Positions 28,921 through 39,186 of a stretch of 47,901 nucleotides of DNA are shown in pieces (the stretch's first letter is position 1; each line of letters starts with the position of its first letter). The position numbers and the translations under genes were made by a program. The notes below the pieces were generated by a model. It did no database searches. It was not told the origin of the DNA and worked only from the letters and a program-made list of their open reading frames with translations. Origin of the DNA: Deltaproteobacteria bacterium (GTDB taxonomy: Bacteria > Desulfobacterota > Desulfarculia > Adiutricales > Adiutricaceae); NCBI GenBank assembly GCA_031278635.1, contig JAITKA010000062.1, forward strand, positions 1 through 47,901, given 5' to 3'.

Positions 28921-29421
28921 ATGTATACCAGAAGGTATGAAACTTACATGCTGCTTTCCCCGAACCTGTCAACGGAGCAATTGACGGCCTTCAAAGCCAA
29001 AGTCGATGGCATCCTGGCCAAGGGGGAGGCGCAAATAGTCCGCTTCGAGGAGCGGGGTCGGCAAAAGCTGGCTTACCCGGTCAAGAAGGAGCTGTTCGGC
29101 TATTACATCCTGTACGATTACAGGTCCAAGGCCGAGCTCGCCTTCGAGCTGGAGCGCAACCTTAAGATCGACGAACAGGTCTTCAAGTATCTGACCATAG
29201 TTTTGGACAAAAACTTTACCGAGGAAAAATACCAAGCCGTCCTCGATAACATGGCCAGCGAAGCCGCCAAAAAGGAAAAAGAAAAAGAGCAAGCCCAGGA
29301 AAAGTCCGCCAAAGCCCCAGAGTTGGGCATGGACGACGAGCTGATGGGTGACCCTTTCGGCGAGGAATCAAGTTACTTTGAAGAAGCTTCCGACGACGAT
29401 TCAGTCGACGGGACGTATTAA
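28921..29421 (+). CDS. rpsF: 30S ribosomal protein bS6
   Basis: MYTRRYETYMLLSPNLSTEQLTAFKAKVDGILAKGEAQIVRFEERGRQKLAYPVKKELFGYYILYDY; acidic C-terminal extension; RBS aggag. Confidence 0.95.
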   Translation: MYTRRYETYMLLSPNLSTEQLTAFKAKVDGILAKGEAQIVRFEERGRQKLAYPVKKELFGYYILYDYRSKAELAFELERNLKIDEQVFKYLTIVLDKNFTEEKYQAVLDNMASEAAKKEKEKEQAQEKSAKAPELGMDDELMGDPFGEESSYFEEASDDDSVDGTY

Positions 29422-29433
29422 AGGAGAACCATC

Positions 29434-29724
29434 ATGGCTGACTACAGTGGTTCGGACGATAAGAATCCCCGCCGCGACCGGCGCAAAAAGAAACCCTACC
29501 ATCGCCGGAAAGTCTGTCGCTTCTGCGCGGACCATATCGATTCCGTGGATTACAAGGACATCAAAACCCTCAGGCCGTTCGTGACCGAGAGGGGTAAAAT
29601 AGTGCCTAGGCGCATTAGCGGCAACTGCGCCAAACACCAGAGATTGCTGACAAAAACCATCTTAAGGGCCCGCTACATGGCCTTACTACCCTACACGGCC
29701 ATGGTGCCGTCCACCCAGTATTGA
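29434..29724 (+). CDS. rpsR: 30S ribosomal protein bS18
   Basis: [65 protein letters not shown]. Confidence 0.96.
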   Translation: MADYSGSDDKNPRRDRRKKKPYHRRKVCRFCADHIDSVDYKDIKTLRPFVTERGKIVPRRISGNCAKHQRLLTKTILRARYMALLPYTAMVPSTQY

Positions 29725-29739
29725 CGGAGGTCGGGACCG

Positions 29740-30300
29740 ATGGAAATCATTCTGACCAAGGACGTGAGCAACCTGGGGATGGCCGGGCAGGTGCTCAAGG
29801 TCGCCCCCGGCTATGCCCGCAATTTCCTGCTCCCCTCGGGCAAGGCCCTGGAGGCCACCCATAGTAACCTTAAGGCCTTGGCCCGCAAAAGGGCCGAGTT
29901 CGAGGCCAGGGCCAAAGCGGCCAAGGATCAGGCCCTGGAGCTTAAAACCAAGTTCTCCTCGCTGGTGCTGAGCCTGACCCGCAAGTGCGGCGACAAGGGC
30001 AAGCTCTACGGCGCCGTGACCCCGTCCGACATCGTGGCCGCCGCCGAGGAACAGGGTTTTACCGTGGACCGCAAGCGCCTGCGCTTGGCCGAGCCCATCA
30101 AGACCCTGGGCGATTTCGAGGTGTCCGTGAGGCTTCACCCCGAGGTGAGCGCGACCTTCAAAGTCAAGGTCCTGCCCGAGATCCAGAAGGCCAAGGCCGA
30201 TTCCGAGAACCCGGAAGAGGCCCAGGAAACGCCCGACGGCGCGCCAAAGGCCGAGGAAGCCCCGGCCCCCGAGGCCGAGGCCGCCCCGGACGACGCCTGA
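29740..30300 (+). CDS. rplI: 50S ribosomal protein bL9
   Basis: MEIILTKDVSNLGMAGQVLKVAPGYARNFLLPSGKALEAT; acidic/Ala C-terminal tail. Confidence 0.96.
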   Translation: MEIILTKDVSNLGMAGQVLKVAPGYARNFLLPSGKALEATHSNLKALARKRAEFEARAKAAKDQALELKTKFSSLVLSLTRKCGDKGKLYGAVTPSDIVAAAEEQGFTVDRKRLRLAEPIKTLGDFEVSVRLHPEVSATFKVKVLPEIQKAKADSENPEEAQETPDGAPKAEEAPAPEAEAAPDDA

Positions 30301-30330
30301 CGGGCCAAAGGCCCCGATGGAATCCCTTAC

Positions 30331-30362
30331 CCTTCCGCGGCCTTAGCCCAGGCCGCGGAAGG
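30331..30362. terminator. perfect hairpin after rplI, putative terminator or processing site
   Basis: ccttccgcggcct/aggccgcggaagg 13-bp stem, 6-nt loop. Confidence 0.6.
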
Positions 30363-30540
30363 CCGCTTTCCGTTCGCTTTTCGTTTCCCCTTTCACCTAG
30401 GCCCCGATCCCCCTCTTGACCACGGTCAGGAGCCTCAGATGGAGATCCCTCTGCCCCTTGGCGGGCGCCCGTGACCCCTTCGGGGCCATTGGCGGCCACC
30501 GTGTCTTACCGGGCGGCGAGCCCGGCCAGTAGGAGCGATC

Positions 30541-31644
30541 GTGAGCTCAAAGCGCGACAACCCCCCAACCGGCGGCGGCAGCCTTTTAAAGCAAATGGGC
30601 CAAGGCTTCGACAAGGTCATTAACAAACTAAACAACCGCTCCGAGCCCAAACCTCCCCCCTCCCCCGGCAAGGACCTGGCCCGGGCCAACCCCCTGGCCC
30701 TCTGCTGGAAGCTCGAGGAAATCCTCCTTTACGACGACGAGAAGAACCCCTGGCCCCAGGAGCTCCTGAAGTTCGTCCTAAACTTTTCCAAGCTCTCATG
30801 GGGCTTCCTGACCGAGATCCTCACCGGCGATCCCAAGCATTTCGTCATCATAGCCGGGCAACCCTTCCCCCAGAACCTGGAACCCAGGCAGCCCATCGCC
30901 TCCGGCCTCGCCGGTTACGTCCACGCCAGCGCCCAACCCTTGGCCATCGCCTCCATCAAAACCGTCGAGGATCTTTCCTTCGTCTTTTACCCCGGTGACC
31001 CCCTGAAAAAGGCCGTCAGTTTTTACGCCTGGCCGCTCATCTACAACGAGGCGGTCAGGGGCTCGCTTATCCTGATGGGCAAATCCGACCAGCTCCTGGA
31101 CGACGAGGCCATCCATTTCCTCGATTTCGTGGCCCTGAGGCTGTCCTCCCACTACCAGCAGTTCAAACTCCTAAACCGCGTCGTGGAACTGAACCACCTG
31201 GACGCCCAGACGGGCCTGCCCCATCGGACGTTTTTCATCCAGCGGCTCGAGCGCCTGATTGAGGCCCGGAAAACCGAGGGCGTGACCCTCTCGCTCCTTA
31301 GCGTCTCCGGCCTGGGCCGCTACGCCCTGAGCTTCGGCCAACAGGAAACGGCGAAGCTGTTAAAGGAGCTGGCCAAGGAACTTTTGACCTATTCCGCCCA
31401 GGAATGGGAAATCGGGCACGTCTCCTACGGCCTCTTCGCCATAGCCGCCCCGGCCGGCGAGAAACAGAACCTCGACGCCGTGGTCGATAATTTCCAAAGG
31501 GCCCTGAGCGGCTGGTCCATCCCCACCCGCACGGGCAGGGTCAATTTCGTCTTCCACCATTCCGAGGCCAGTTTCCCCGCCAACGGCTCGAAGCCCGAGA
31601 TGCTGCTTGAGGTGGCCTTATCCAACCTAGCCGCGGCCACTTGA
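30541..31644 (+). CDS. GAF-like domain plus degenerate GGDEF-like domain protein
   Basis: N-terminal GAF-like region (GLAGYVHASAQPLAIASI...), then LNHLDAQTGLPHRTFFIQRLERLI resembling the GGDEF-domain entry motif, with EIGHVSYGLFAIA where RxGGDEFxxx would be. Confidence 0.55.
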   Translation: MSSKRDNPPTGGGSLLKQMGQGFDKVINKLNNRSEPKPPPSPGKDLARANPLALCWKLEEILLYDDEKNPWPQELLKFVLNFSKLSWGFLTEILTGDPKHFVIIAGQPFPQNLEPRQPIASGLAGYVHASAQPLAIASIKTVEDLSFVFYPGDPLKKAVSFYAWPLIYNEAVRGSLILMGKSDQLLDDEAIHFLDFVALRLSSHYQQFKLLNRVVELNHLDAQTGLPHRTFFIQRLERLIEARKTEGVTLSLLSVSGLGRYALSFGQQETAKLLKELAKELLTYSAQEWEIGHVSYGLFAIAAPAGEKQNLDAVVDNFQRALSGWSIPTRTGRVNFVFHHSEASFPANGSKPEMLLEVALSNLAAAT

Positions 31645-32721
31645 CCTAACGTTAACGGAACGTTCATGGAATGTTGACGGTACGTTGCCGAAACGGGTAG
31701 GAAACGTTTCGGTTCATGACTCCCCTAAGACCCCACTGTTTCCCTACCGAGCCACAAATGCTTGTGACAGGCGCCCCGTATAACACCTTAAGGGGCGACG
31801 CGATTCCCGCCAGATTGCCTTTTTGCCTAATCGTTGGATTATCTGCAAAAAACGACATTTCGAAATGCAATGTGTTATAATCATTCCACGAGGGACCTTC
31901 CGGCCGCCCGCCCGCTTGGGGTCTACCCACCGCGCGGCCCTAACATTCGCCGCTCCCGTCCGTTAGGGGGCCCCCTGGGAGGCCCGATCGCCGCCCCGGC
32001 CTGGATGGCCGGTTACGCCGTATTGAACGGTAACGACAATCGGGGGCCTTAAAGACCTGTCGGATAGCCACTAAAGTAGTCTTTAACGCTTAATCCGACG
32101 ATACGGCCATTTATCTCCTTGCCATCTGACTAATTAACGTTAGGTAAAAATAATTTCCGGATCTTTTTTGCTAATTAACGCCAATTTTTTTTACTTTAAT
32201 TTATAGCTTAATACAGCTCATACCCAATATTAACTATACCTTGAACTTTATTAAGTTCTATTTTTTCTCTTATTTTTGTTAAGGCAAGCTTAAATAAGAA
32301 TAAGACAAGTTTAATTTATTACGGGACTAATCTGGCCAATATTTAAGTTCTGCCTTGGCTGTCCCTTTAGCGTTTCACATGTGCGGACTCCTTAAGGGAC
32401 TTAAATTTTTGCTAAAAATAAATTACGCAACTAAAATATAACATAAATTTAATAACATAGCGTTCTAATACCCTTAACGCCGCTCACTAACCGTTATTTA
32501 ATTTTACGATTTAGGCATAAATTCAGAGCGCTGGCTTAATTTTGCATTTGAGGCCATAAAATACTAAAGTAAAATGCGACATTGGTATCTATCCAACTTT
32601 CAAGCCAGCCCAGGACTTAACGAAAGGACTTAACGAAAAAGCGCCTGATTGATTGTGATAAAATAGCCGGTAATTATACTCTCTGACCAATATTTAATTT
32701 TTTTAATAACTAATTTCCTCC

Positions 32722-33014
32722 TAAAAAATTATTTCATGCCCGAAAAATTTAAAGCATAAATATGATGACCATTTATCCGTTTAAAAAATTATTTCATGTC
32801 GAAAAAATTTAAAGCATAAATATCGTGGCCATTTATCCGTTTAAAAAATTATTTCATTTCGAAAAAATCTAAAGCATAAATATCGTGGCCATTTATCCGT
32901 TTAAAAAATTATTTCATGCCGAAAAAGTTTAAAGCATAAATATCGTGGCCATTTATCCGTTTAAAAAATTATTTCATGCCGAAAGGCAAAAAACATCGCG
33001 GTCATTTATCCGTT
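32722..33014. repeat. 60-bp tandem repeat array, four full units plus one degenerate
   Basis: unit taaaaaattatttcatgccgaaaaaatttaaagcataaatatcgtggccatttatccgtt, exactly 60 bp period. Confidence 0.97.
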
Positions 33015-33200
33015 AAACTAACGTTTAGCGCTTTCCGGGACTGAATTCGTAGACTTTTCGTCTGAAGCCCTTCGCGGTAAAATACGGGGGGATGACTATA
33101 TACGCGGGGTTGGCATTCGCGCCCCTTAACTCTAACCCACTAAACACTGTCAGCTATATTGCATGTGGCCTTAGGGGATGCTTTCTGCCGGGAGGACACC

Positions 33201-33737
33201 GTGGACTTCAGTAAATTTGACCTTCTTGAGAATAAAATCTCGGCCCTCATCGAAAGGGTTACCGAGATAGAGAGCGTCAAAGCCGAGCTGAACAAAAAAA
33301 TCACCGAGGCCGAGGATGAATCCAAGGCCCTAAGCCAAAAACTGGCCGAGGCCGAGGATGAATCCAAGGTCCTAAGCCAAAAACTGGCCGAGGTCGAGGA
33401 CGAGTCCAAGGCCCAGGCCCAAAAGCTGGCCGAGGCGGAGGATAGCGCCAAGGCCCTGAGCCAAAAGCTGGCCGAGGCCGAGGACGAGTCCAAGGCCCAG
33501 GCCCAAAAGTTGGCCGAGGCGGAGGGGGCCGTGGAGGCCATGAGACGAAAACTCGCCGAGGCCGAGGAAACCCTAACCCGGTCCACGGCCGATCTGGAAA
33601 AAATCCAGAAGGAAAACGAGGCCTTGACCGAAATCCAGGAATCGGCGAAAACCAAGATCGAAGACCTGATCAAAGACCGCCAGGTGGCCCTCTCCAGGGT
33701 CGACACCCTTCTCGAGAAATTAAGTTCATGGTCCTAG
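33201..33737 (+). CDS. ZapB-like coiled-coil cell-division-associated protein
   Basis: GTG at 33201 with RBS ggagg; long heptad coiled coil; immediately upstream of zapA. Confidence 0.6.
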   Translation: MDFSKFDLLENKISALIERVTEIESVKAELNKKITEAEDESKALSQKLAEAEDESKVLSQKLAEVEDESKAQAQKLAEAEDSAKALSQKLAEAEDESKAQAQKLAEAEGAVEAMRRKLAEAEETLTRSTADLEKIQKENEALTEIQESAKTKIEDLIKDRQVALSRVDTLLEKLSSWS

Positions 33738-33762
33738 GCGCTTTTCGCCGGTATCGTAAAAA

Positions 33763-34143
33763 ATGAACTCAAACCCAACCAATTCACCGCCCAAAGCCAC
33801 GGTCGGAACCGCCGGCCAAGCCGGGGCAGATATCGATTCGGGCAAAGGTCCGCTCGAGGTCGTGACGGTCATGGTTTTTGACCGCCCCTGCCGCTTCAAG
33901 AGCAACCGGCCCGATGTCGTTTACCAGATAGCCTCCCTCGCCGAGGAGGAAACGGCCTTGGTCAGGGATCAGTTTCCGGGATTGAAAAACGAGATGGACC
34001 TAGCGGCCCATGTGGCCTTCCGTTTGGCCCGAAGGCTCGCCAAATGCCTAAAGGACATTGGCGAGCTGAATTCCTCGCTCGATGAGGCCGAGGAACGGGT
34101 CGATAGGATGGCCATGGATATAGACCAACGCCTGGGCGAGTGA
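33763..34143 (+). CDS. zapA: cell division protein ZapA family
   Basis: VMVFDRPCRFKSNRPDVVYQIASLAEEETALVRDQFPGLKNEMDLAAHVAFRLARRLAK; location upstream of rny. Confidence 0.75.
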   Translation: MNSNPTNSPPKATVGTAGQAGADIDSGKGPLEVVTVMVFDRPCRFKSNRPDVVYQIASLAEEETALVRDQFPGLKNEMDLAAHVAFRLARRLAKCLKDIGELNSSLDEAEERVDRMAMDIDQRLGE

Positions 34144-34270
34144 ATTTCGCCCGGGCCAGTCTTTTCCGCCCAACATAGCCGGCCTTTTTCATAAACCCCA
34201 CCCAAACGGGCGGGGACCTGATTATTTTTCCGGCGAACTTGGAAGGATTATATATATATGCGGAGCCGAA

Positions 34271-35839
34271 ATGACAATCTATTATCTTCTGATGACTATT
34301 TCTATAGTCATCGTTTTAGTTGCGGGCTTTTTTGCCGGGCAATGGTGGAAAAATCGATATTTTAACTCTAAAATAGGAGACTTAACTAGTTATTCTCGGA
34401 AACTCGTGAGCGAGGCCGAAAGGGACGTGGCCAACATAAAAAAGGAGGCCCAGCTTCAAGGCCAAGACCTGGTTTTCCAGATGAAAAGCGAATGCGACAA
34501 GGAACTTAACGAGCGCCGGCTTGAGCAGAAAAAACAGGAGGACAGGCTCAACCAAAAAGAAGAGACCTTCGAGCGCCGGTCCGAGGCCCTGGCCCAACGG
34601 GAGGCCGAGGCCGCCAAAAACGAGGCCGAGCTGGTCAAGAAAGAAAAGGCCCTTCTCGACAAGGGCGAGGATCTCGACCGTTTGCTGGCGGAGCAGGTCA
34701 ACAAGCTCGAGAGCGTGGCCCAGCTGACCACCATGGAGGCCAAGGATATCCTGATAAAAAGCGTGGAGGAGGAGGCCAGGCACGAGGGCGGCAGGCTGAT
34801 CAGGCGGATCGAGGCCGAGGCCCGCGAGATGGCCGACAAGAAGGCTAAGGAGATACTGGCCCTGGCCGTCAAGCGCTATGCCAGCGACTACGTGGCCGAG
34901 CACACGATTTCCGTGGTCAACCTCCCCAGCGAGGACATGAAGGGCCGCATCATCGGCCGGGAGGGCCGAAACATCAGGGCCATCGAGTCGGTGACCGGGG
35001 TCGACGTAATCATAGACGACACACCGGAGGCCGTGCTCCTTTCGAGCTTTTCGCCCTACAGGCGCGAGATCGCCCGCCAGGCCCTGGAGAGGCTGATCGT
35101 CGACGGCAGGATCCACCCCGCCCGCATCGAGGAAGTGGTGGCCAAGGTCACCGAGGAGATGGAGCTCTCCCTCAGGGAGGTGGGCAAGGAGGCGGCCTTT
35201 GACGTGGGCGTCCACGGCATCCACAACGAGCTCATCAAATTGCTGGGCAAGCTGAAATATCGCACCAGTTTCGCCCAAAACGTCCTCCAGCACTCCATGG
35301 AGGTGGCCTTCCTCTGCGGCATCATGGCGGCGGAGCTGGACCAAAACGTGAAGCAGGCCAAGCGGGCCGGCCTCCTCCACGACATCGGCAAGGCCGTTGA
35401 CCACGAGGTCGAGGGCCCCCACGGTTTGATAGGGGCCGAGCTGGCCAAGCGCTTCGGGGAGTCCCCGGCCGTGGTCCACGCCATCATGGCCCACCACGAG
35501 GACGTCACCCCCGAGACCATCCTGGACGTCCTGGTCCAGGCGGCCGACTCCCTGTCCGGGGCCAGGCCCGGGGCCAGGCGCGAGATGATGGAGACCTACG
35601 TGAAGCGCCTCGAGGACCTCGAGCGCATAGCCAACTCCTTCAACGGCATCTCCAAATCCTACGCCATCCAGGCCGGGAGGGAAATCCGCATCATGGTCAA
35701 TAGCGAGCTCGTGACCGACGACGCCGCCTCGACCATGGCCAACGACATCTGCCGCCAGGTGGAAAAGGAGATGGTCTACCCCGGCCAGATCAAGGTCACC
35801 GTCATAAGGGAGACGAGGGCGGTCAGCTTCGCGAAATAA
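34271..35839 (+). CDS. rny: ribonuclease Y
   Basis: N-terminal TM, coiled coil, KH motif (GRIIGREGRNIRAIESVTGVDVIIDDTPEAV), HD domain (LLHDIGKAVDHE), C-terminal IKVTVIRETRAVSFAK. Confidence 0.96.
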   Translation: MTIYYLLMTISIVIVLVAGFFAGQWWKNRYFNSKIGDLTSYSRKLVSEAERDVANIKKEAQLQGQDLVFQMKSECDKELNERRLEQKKQEDRLNQKEETFERRSEALAQREAEAAKNEAELVKKEKALLDKGEDLDRLLAEQVNKLESVAQLTTMEAKDILIKSVEEEARHEGGRLIRRIEAEAREMADKKAKEILALAVKRYASDYVAEHTISVVNLPSEDMKGRIIGREGRNIRAIESVTGVDVIIDDTPEAVLLSSFSPYRREIARQALERLIVDGRIHPARIEEVVAKVTEEMELSLREVGKEAAFDVGVHGIHNELIKLLGKLKYRTSFAQNVLQHSMEVAFLCGIMAAELDQNVKQAKRAGLLHDIGKAVDHEVEGPHGLIGAELAKRFGESPAVVHAIMAHHEDVTPETILDVLVQAADSLSGARPGARREMMETYVKRLEDLERIANSFNGISKSYAIQAGREIRIMVNSELVTDDAASTMANDICRQVEKEMVYPGQIKVTVIRETRAVSFAK

Positions 35840-35901
35840 GTCGGCCCAGGCGCTTGCCGGGACAGGAAACCCCCGCCCTGGCCACGCGCCCAAACGTCCG
35901 G

Positions 35902-35940
35902 CGGCAAGGCGTTCCCCGAGCGGGGCGGCTTGCCGTTTTG
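35902..35940 (+). terminator. hairpin plus T4 after rny
   Basis: ggcaag...ccccgagcgggg...cttgccgtttt. Confidence 0.6.
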
Positions 35941-36652
35941 GCGTTTAAGGCCCCCGGGCGGGTGGGGGCCGGCCCCTACCCGCCTGGGGGCCATGTGGCG
36001 GTCGGTTCATGGGACTGTGCGATATATAAGCGCTTACTTTTGACCGATGGATTATAGATGGCAGGTTATCGTGGCCTGGTATCGGGCATTGTAAAGATTT
36101 TTGCGGCAAACACGGCGAAAAAAATTATTCAGTGGCAAAAGCCTCCCGCTTAACCCCCCGGTTTAGTCAATCGCTTCCTTGACTGAGTCAAAATCCGCCT
36201 AACGGGGATTACGGCTCTAGGTTCATTCCCGTGTTATCGCTTCAATATGCTTAACGTCCCTTTGGATGTACATACCGATGGGGTCGAAACGTTCCTCGGT
36301 CGCCCCTTCACGTTTCCCCGACACGCTTGTTATTTTTTGTTGCTCTTTTTTTTCACGTTTGCTAAGATTACTTCTTGATATAATGTTGTACACAGGTCAA
36401 AAAGTATAGAATCATCATAACTAGGTTTTTACTCTACCCTTCTAAGTTTTAGTTCTAGCTTAGAATTCTTTAACGAAAACCGATGTTTTTATGCCTTGGG
36501 CCTTTTTCTGTGGTTGTAAAAACAGGCTAATGCGTAATCGAGACCGCCTAATTTAGATATTTCTGCCCGTTTTTTTAACCAAACTAAAAAGTCTTTACGC
36601 CACTTACGGAGGCGCTAAGAAAACCTTTCCCCAAGGGCGAGTAAGGTTCCGT

Positions 36653-37687
36653 ATGATTGTTAAATTCTGGGGCGTTAGGGGCTCGATCCCTACCCCGCCA
36701 ACCCCGAACTCGCTTAAAGAAAGACTCAAGGCCGCTATATTGGTGGCCTTAGAGAGGAAGCCGGATCCGTCCAAGCTCAATTCCTTTCTTGACAGCCTGC
36801 CGGACAGGTTGGTCTCCACGATCGGCGGCAACACGCCCTGTCTGGAGGTCAGGGAGGGGAACGACATTATCATCATCGACGCGGGCACCGGCATAAACGC
36901 CCTGGGCCGCCAGCTGAACGACGAAAGCTTCGAGCCGGACGCCGAGAGGCTCAGGTATCTGGTCGAGACCCGATACCACGACATTGACTTCTCGCGGTTC
37001 TCCGAGACCGAAAAAACCTTACGCCTCATCCTGCTGATGACCCACACCCATTGGGATCACATCCAGGGCTTTCCCTTCTTCGCCCCCCTCTACAATCGCG
37101 GCACCGTCCTTGACGTCTACGGCCAGGACGCCAAGCAAATCCAGGAGGCCCTGGCCCTCCAGCAATCGGACCCGAAACTCTTCCCGGTCAACCTGGTGCA
37201 GGCCGAGGCCAAAATCTCTTTCCATGATTTCCCGCCCGCGGGCCTGACCCTGGGGCCCTTCAGGATCGAGTCCATGCCCTTGCCCCATCCCGGCGGCTCG
37301 CTGGCCTTCAAGATTACCTGCAAGGGCAAGATCATGGTTTTCGCCACCGACTACGAGTTCGTCGGGACCCAGCCCGGCTCCGAGGACTCCGAGGCCGACC
37401 TGGCCCGGTTCATACGCATGGCCGACGTGTTCATCAGCGACACCCAGTACACGTTCCTGGAGAGCATGACCAAGGAGGGCTGGGGCCACTCCAGCCCCCT
37501 TAAGGTCGCCGAGATGGCCCTCCACGCCGGGGTCAAGAAATTCTTCCTCTTCCACCACGATCCCTTCTACGGCGACGAGAAGCTTTACGACATACTGGAA
37601 AGGACCCAGGCCTACACCAACCTCCTCAGGGGCGATCACTCCATGGCCATCGATCTGGCCATAGAGGGCCGGGAAGTGGAGGTCTGA
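36653..37687 (+). CDS. MBL-fold metallo-hydrolase
   Basis: MIVKFWGVRGSIPTPP, TIGGNTPCLEV, THTHWDHIQGFPFF, FATDYEF. Confidence 0.88.
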   Translation: MIVKFWGVRGSIPTPPTPNSLKERLKAAILVALERKPDPSKLNSFLDSLPDRLVSTIGGNTPCLEVREGNDIIIIDAGTGINALGRQLNDESFEPDAERLRYLVETRYHDIDFSRFSETEKTLRLILLMTHTHWDHIQGFPFFAPLYNRGTVLDVYGQDAKQIQEALALQQSDPKLFPVNLVQAEAKISFHDFPPAGLTLGPFRIESMPLPHPGGSLAFKITCKGKIMVFATDYEFVGTQPGSEDSEADLARFIRMADVFISDTQYTFLESMTKEGWGHSSPLKVAEMALHAGVKKFFLFHHDPFYGDEKLYDILERTQAYTNLLRGDHSMAIDLAIEGREVEV

Positions 37688-37874
37688 GGCCGCCCATCGG
37701 GCATGGCCTTAAAATCATGGCCATGGGGTGAGACGGAACCGTCCATCGATTCTTCATTTTGTATCATGTTTAAAGATGCATAGTGCGTTTATATAATTAT
37801 ATCATAAGCACCCGTTTATTTTCATATAAACGGGAAAATTATTTACCTAATTCATAATTAAAGAGGTTTTTATT

Positions 37875-38837
37875 TTGAAAAAATTATTATTTATCGCATT
37901 AATAATTTTTTTCGCTGGCCAAGGCTTGGCTTTGGCCCAATACTCTATCGACCAAAAAAAATATACCTCCGACGATTATGATTATAACCAGCCAACCAGC
38001 GCCGACGACGAGGAAGAAGGCGGGGTTGACGGCTTTTCGTCTTTCCTTTACGACGATGGGGAAGGTTTCCGGCTCGATAAATTAAGCCTGCCCAACGCCT
38101 ACGATCCCAAACTGACCGGGGTTAAGGCCAAGGCCTTGAGTTTAAGGATCAAATCGGTTAAGTGCGACCAAACGGCCTACGTTTCCATAAATTATCCCGT
38201 TAACGTGGGCGACCCCAAGGTTGACGGGTTCATCGAGGGCCTCTATAAAAAAATGTTCGACGACGCGGCAAGGCAATCCCTGGAGACCTTGGACGATCTT
38301 TTGGGCGACTCCGATTCCTGTCCCCAAACAATGGTTGACACGATTATTTTCCAGTCCTCGTTCAAAATACTTTCCATCAATAAAAATATCGTATCCATAA
38401 TCTCTCTAATTAATATCAGCAGTGGTTATTTCCATCCGATTAATGGGACCAGAACTTTTAACATAGATACCAGCGGGCCAAAATTACTGACGTTGAAAGA
38501 TATCTTTCCTGACCTCAATGCCAGCCTCCGGCGGTTGTGGCCATACCTCGCCAACGCCTATTGCGCGATGAGGGAAGGCGGCGGAACCCTTCCCAAATTT
38601 TACGGCGAGGCCAAATGCGAGCCTGGCGGTTACGGCCAGTCCTCGCCCCTGCCAAAGGGTTGGGCCGGGGCCGGCGCGGATTTCCAAAACCTGGGCGGGA
38701 TCGTCAACCTCACCCCCGAGGGCCTCCGAATCGAGCTTGGCGCCTACGACTCCTGGGGCTACTCAACGGGCCCGGCCTCGGTTTTCATCCCCAAAAAGGA
38801 GGCCCTCGACATGGGAGCCTCCCCCTCCATGTGGTAG
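37875..38837 (+). CDS. secreted DUF3298/RsiV-like domain protein
   Basis: signal peptide MKKLLFIALIIFFAGQGLALA; GYFHPINGTRTFNIDTSGPKLLTLKDIFPD resembles DUF3298 proteins; TTG start. Confidence 0.6.
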   Translation: MKKLLFIALIIFFAGQGLALAQYSIDQKKYTSDDYDYNQPTSADDEEEGGVDGFSSFLYDDGEGFRLDKLSLPNAYDPKLTGVKAKALSLRIKSVKCDQTAYVSINYPVNVGDPKVDGFIEGLYKKMFDDAARQSLETLDDLLGDSDSCPQTMVDTIIFQSSFKILSINKNIVSIISLINISSGYFHPINGTRTFNIDTSGPKLLTLKDIFPDLNASLRRLWPYLANAYCAMREGGGTLPKFYGEAKCEPGGYGQSSPLPKGWAGAGADFQNLGGIVNLTPEGLRIELGAYDSWGYSTGPASVFIPKKEALDMGASPSMW

Positions 38838-38847
38838 CCAAACACCC

Positions 38848-38875
38848 AAGGGCGCCCCGGCCGGGGCGCCCTTTT
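38848..38875 (+). terminator. intrinsic terminator
   Basis: aagggcgccccggccggggcgccctttt, palindromic stem followed by tttt. Confidence 0.8.
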
Positions 38876-39186
38876 CCTTGCGACCGAAAAAAATAAATAA
38901 GCGCGTTCGCCCCTTCGGGCGGGGGGCCCCCGTGGGGCCGGCCTCGGGGACCAACTCTACCGGGAAGGGGGCGGGGGCCATTTTTGCCCTGAAAATGGGC
39001 CGTTTCCGGGTGGGGGTGGGGTCAGGCATGGGGCCGTGGCCAGGGGTTAATCGGCCATGCCTGTTGCATAAAGCTCGCTAAATGTGATATTAGATCTGAG
39101 CCCGTCTAATTACGGGCGAGCTTACCCCGAAAGGTGCCCTTGGTCGGGCTTTTTCGGGTACCGTAACGGTGTGTCTGGGAAATCGT

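Noticed and set aside
32722-33014. CRISPR array interpretation of the 60-bp repeats
   Set aside because: The entire 60-bp unit is conserved, with no variable spacers, and no cas genes are present
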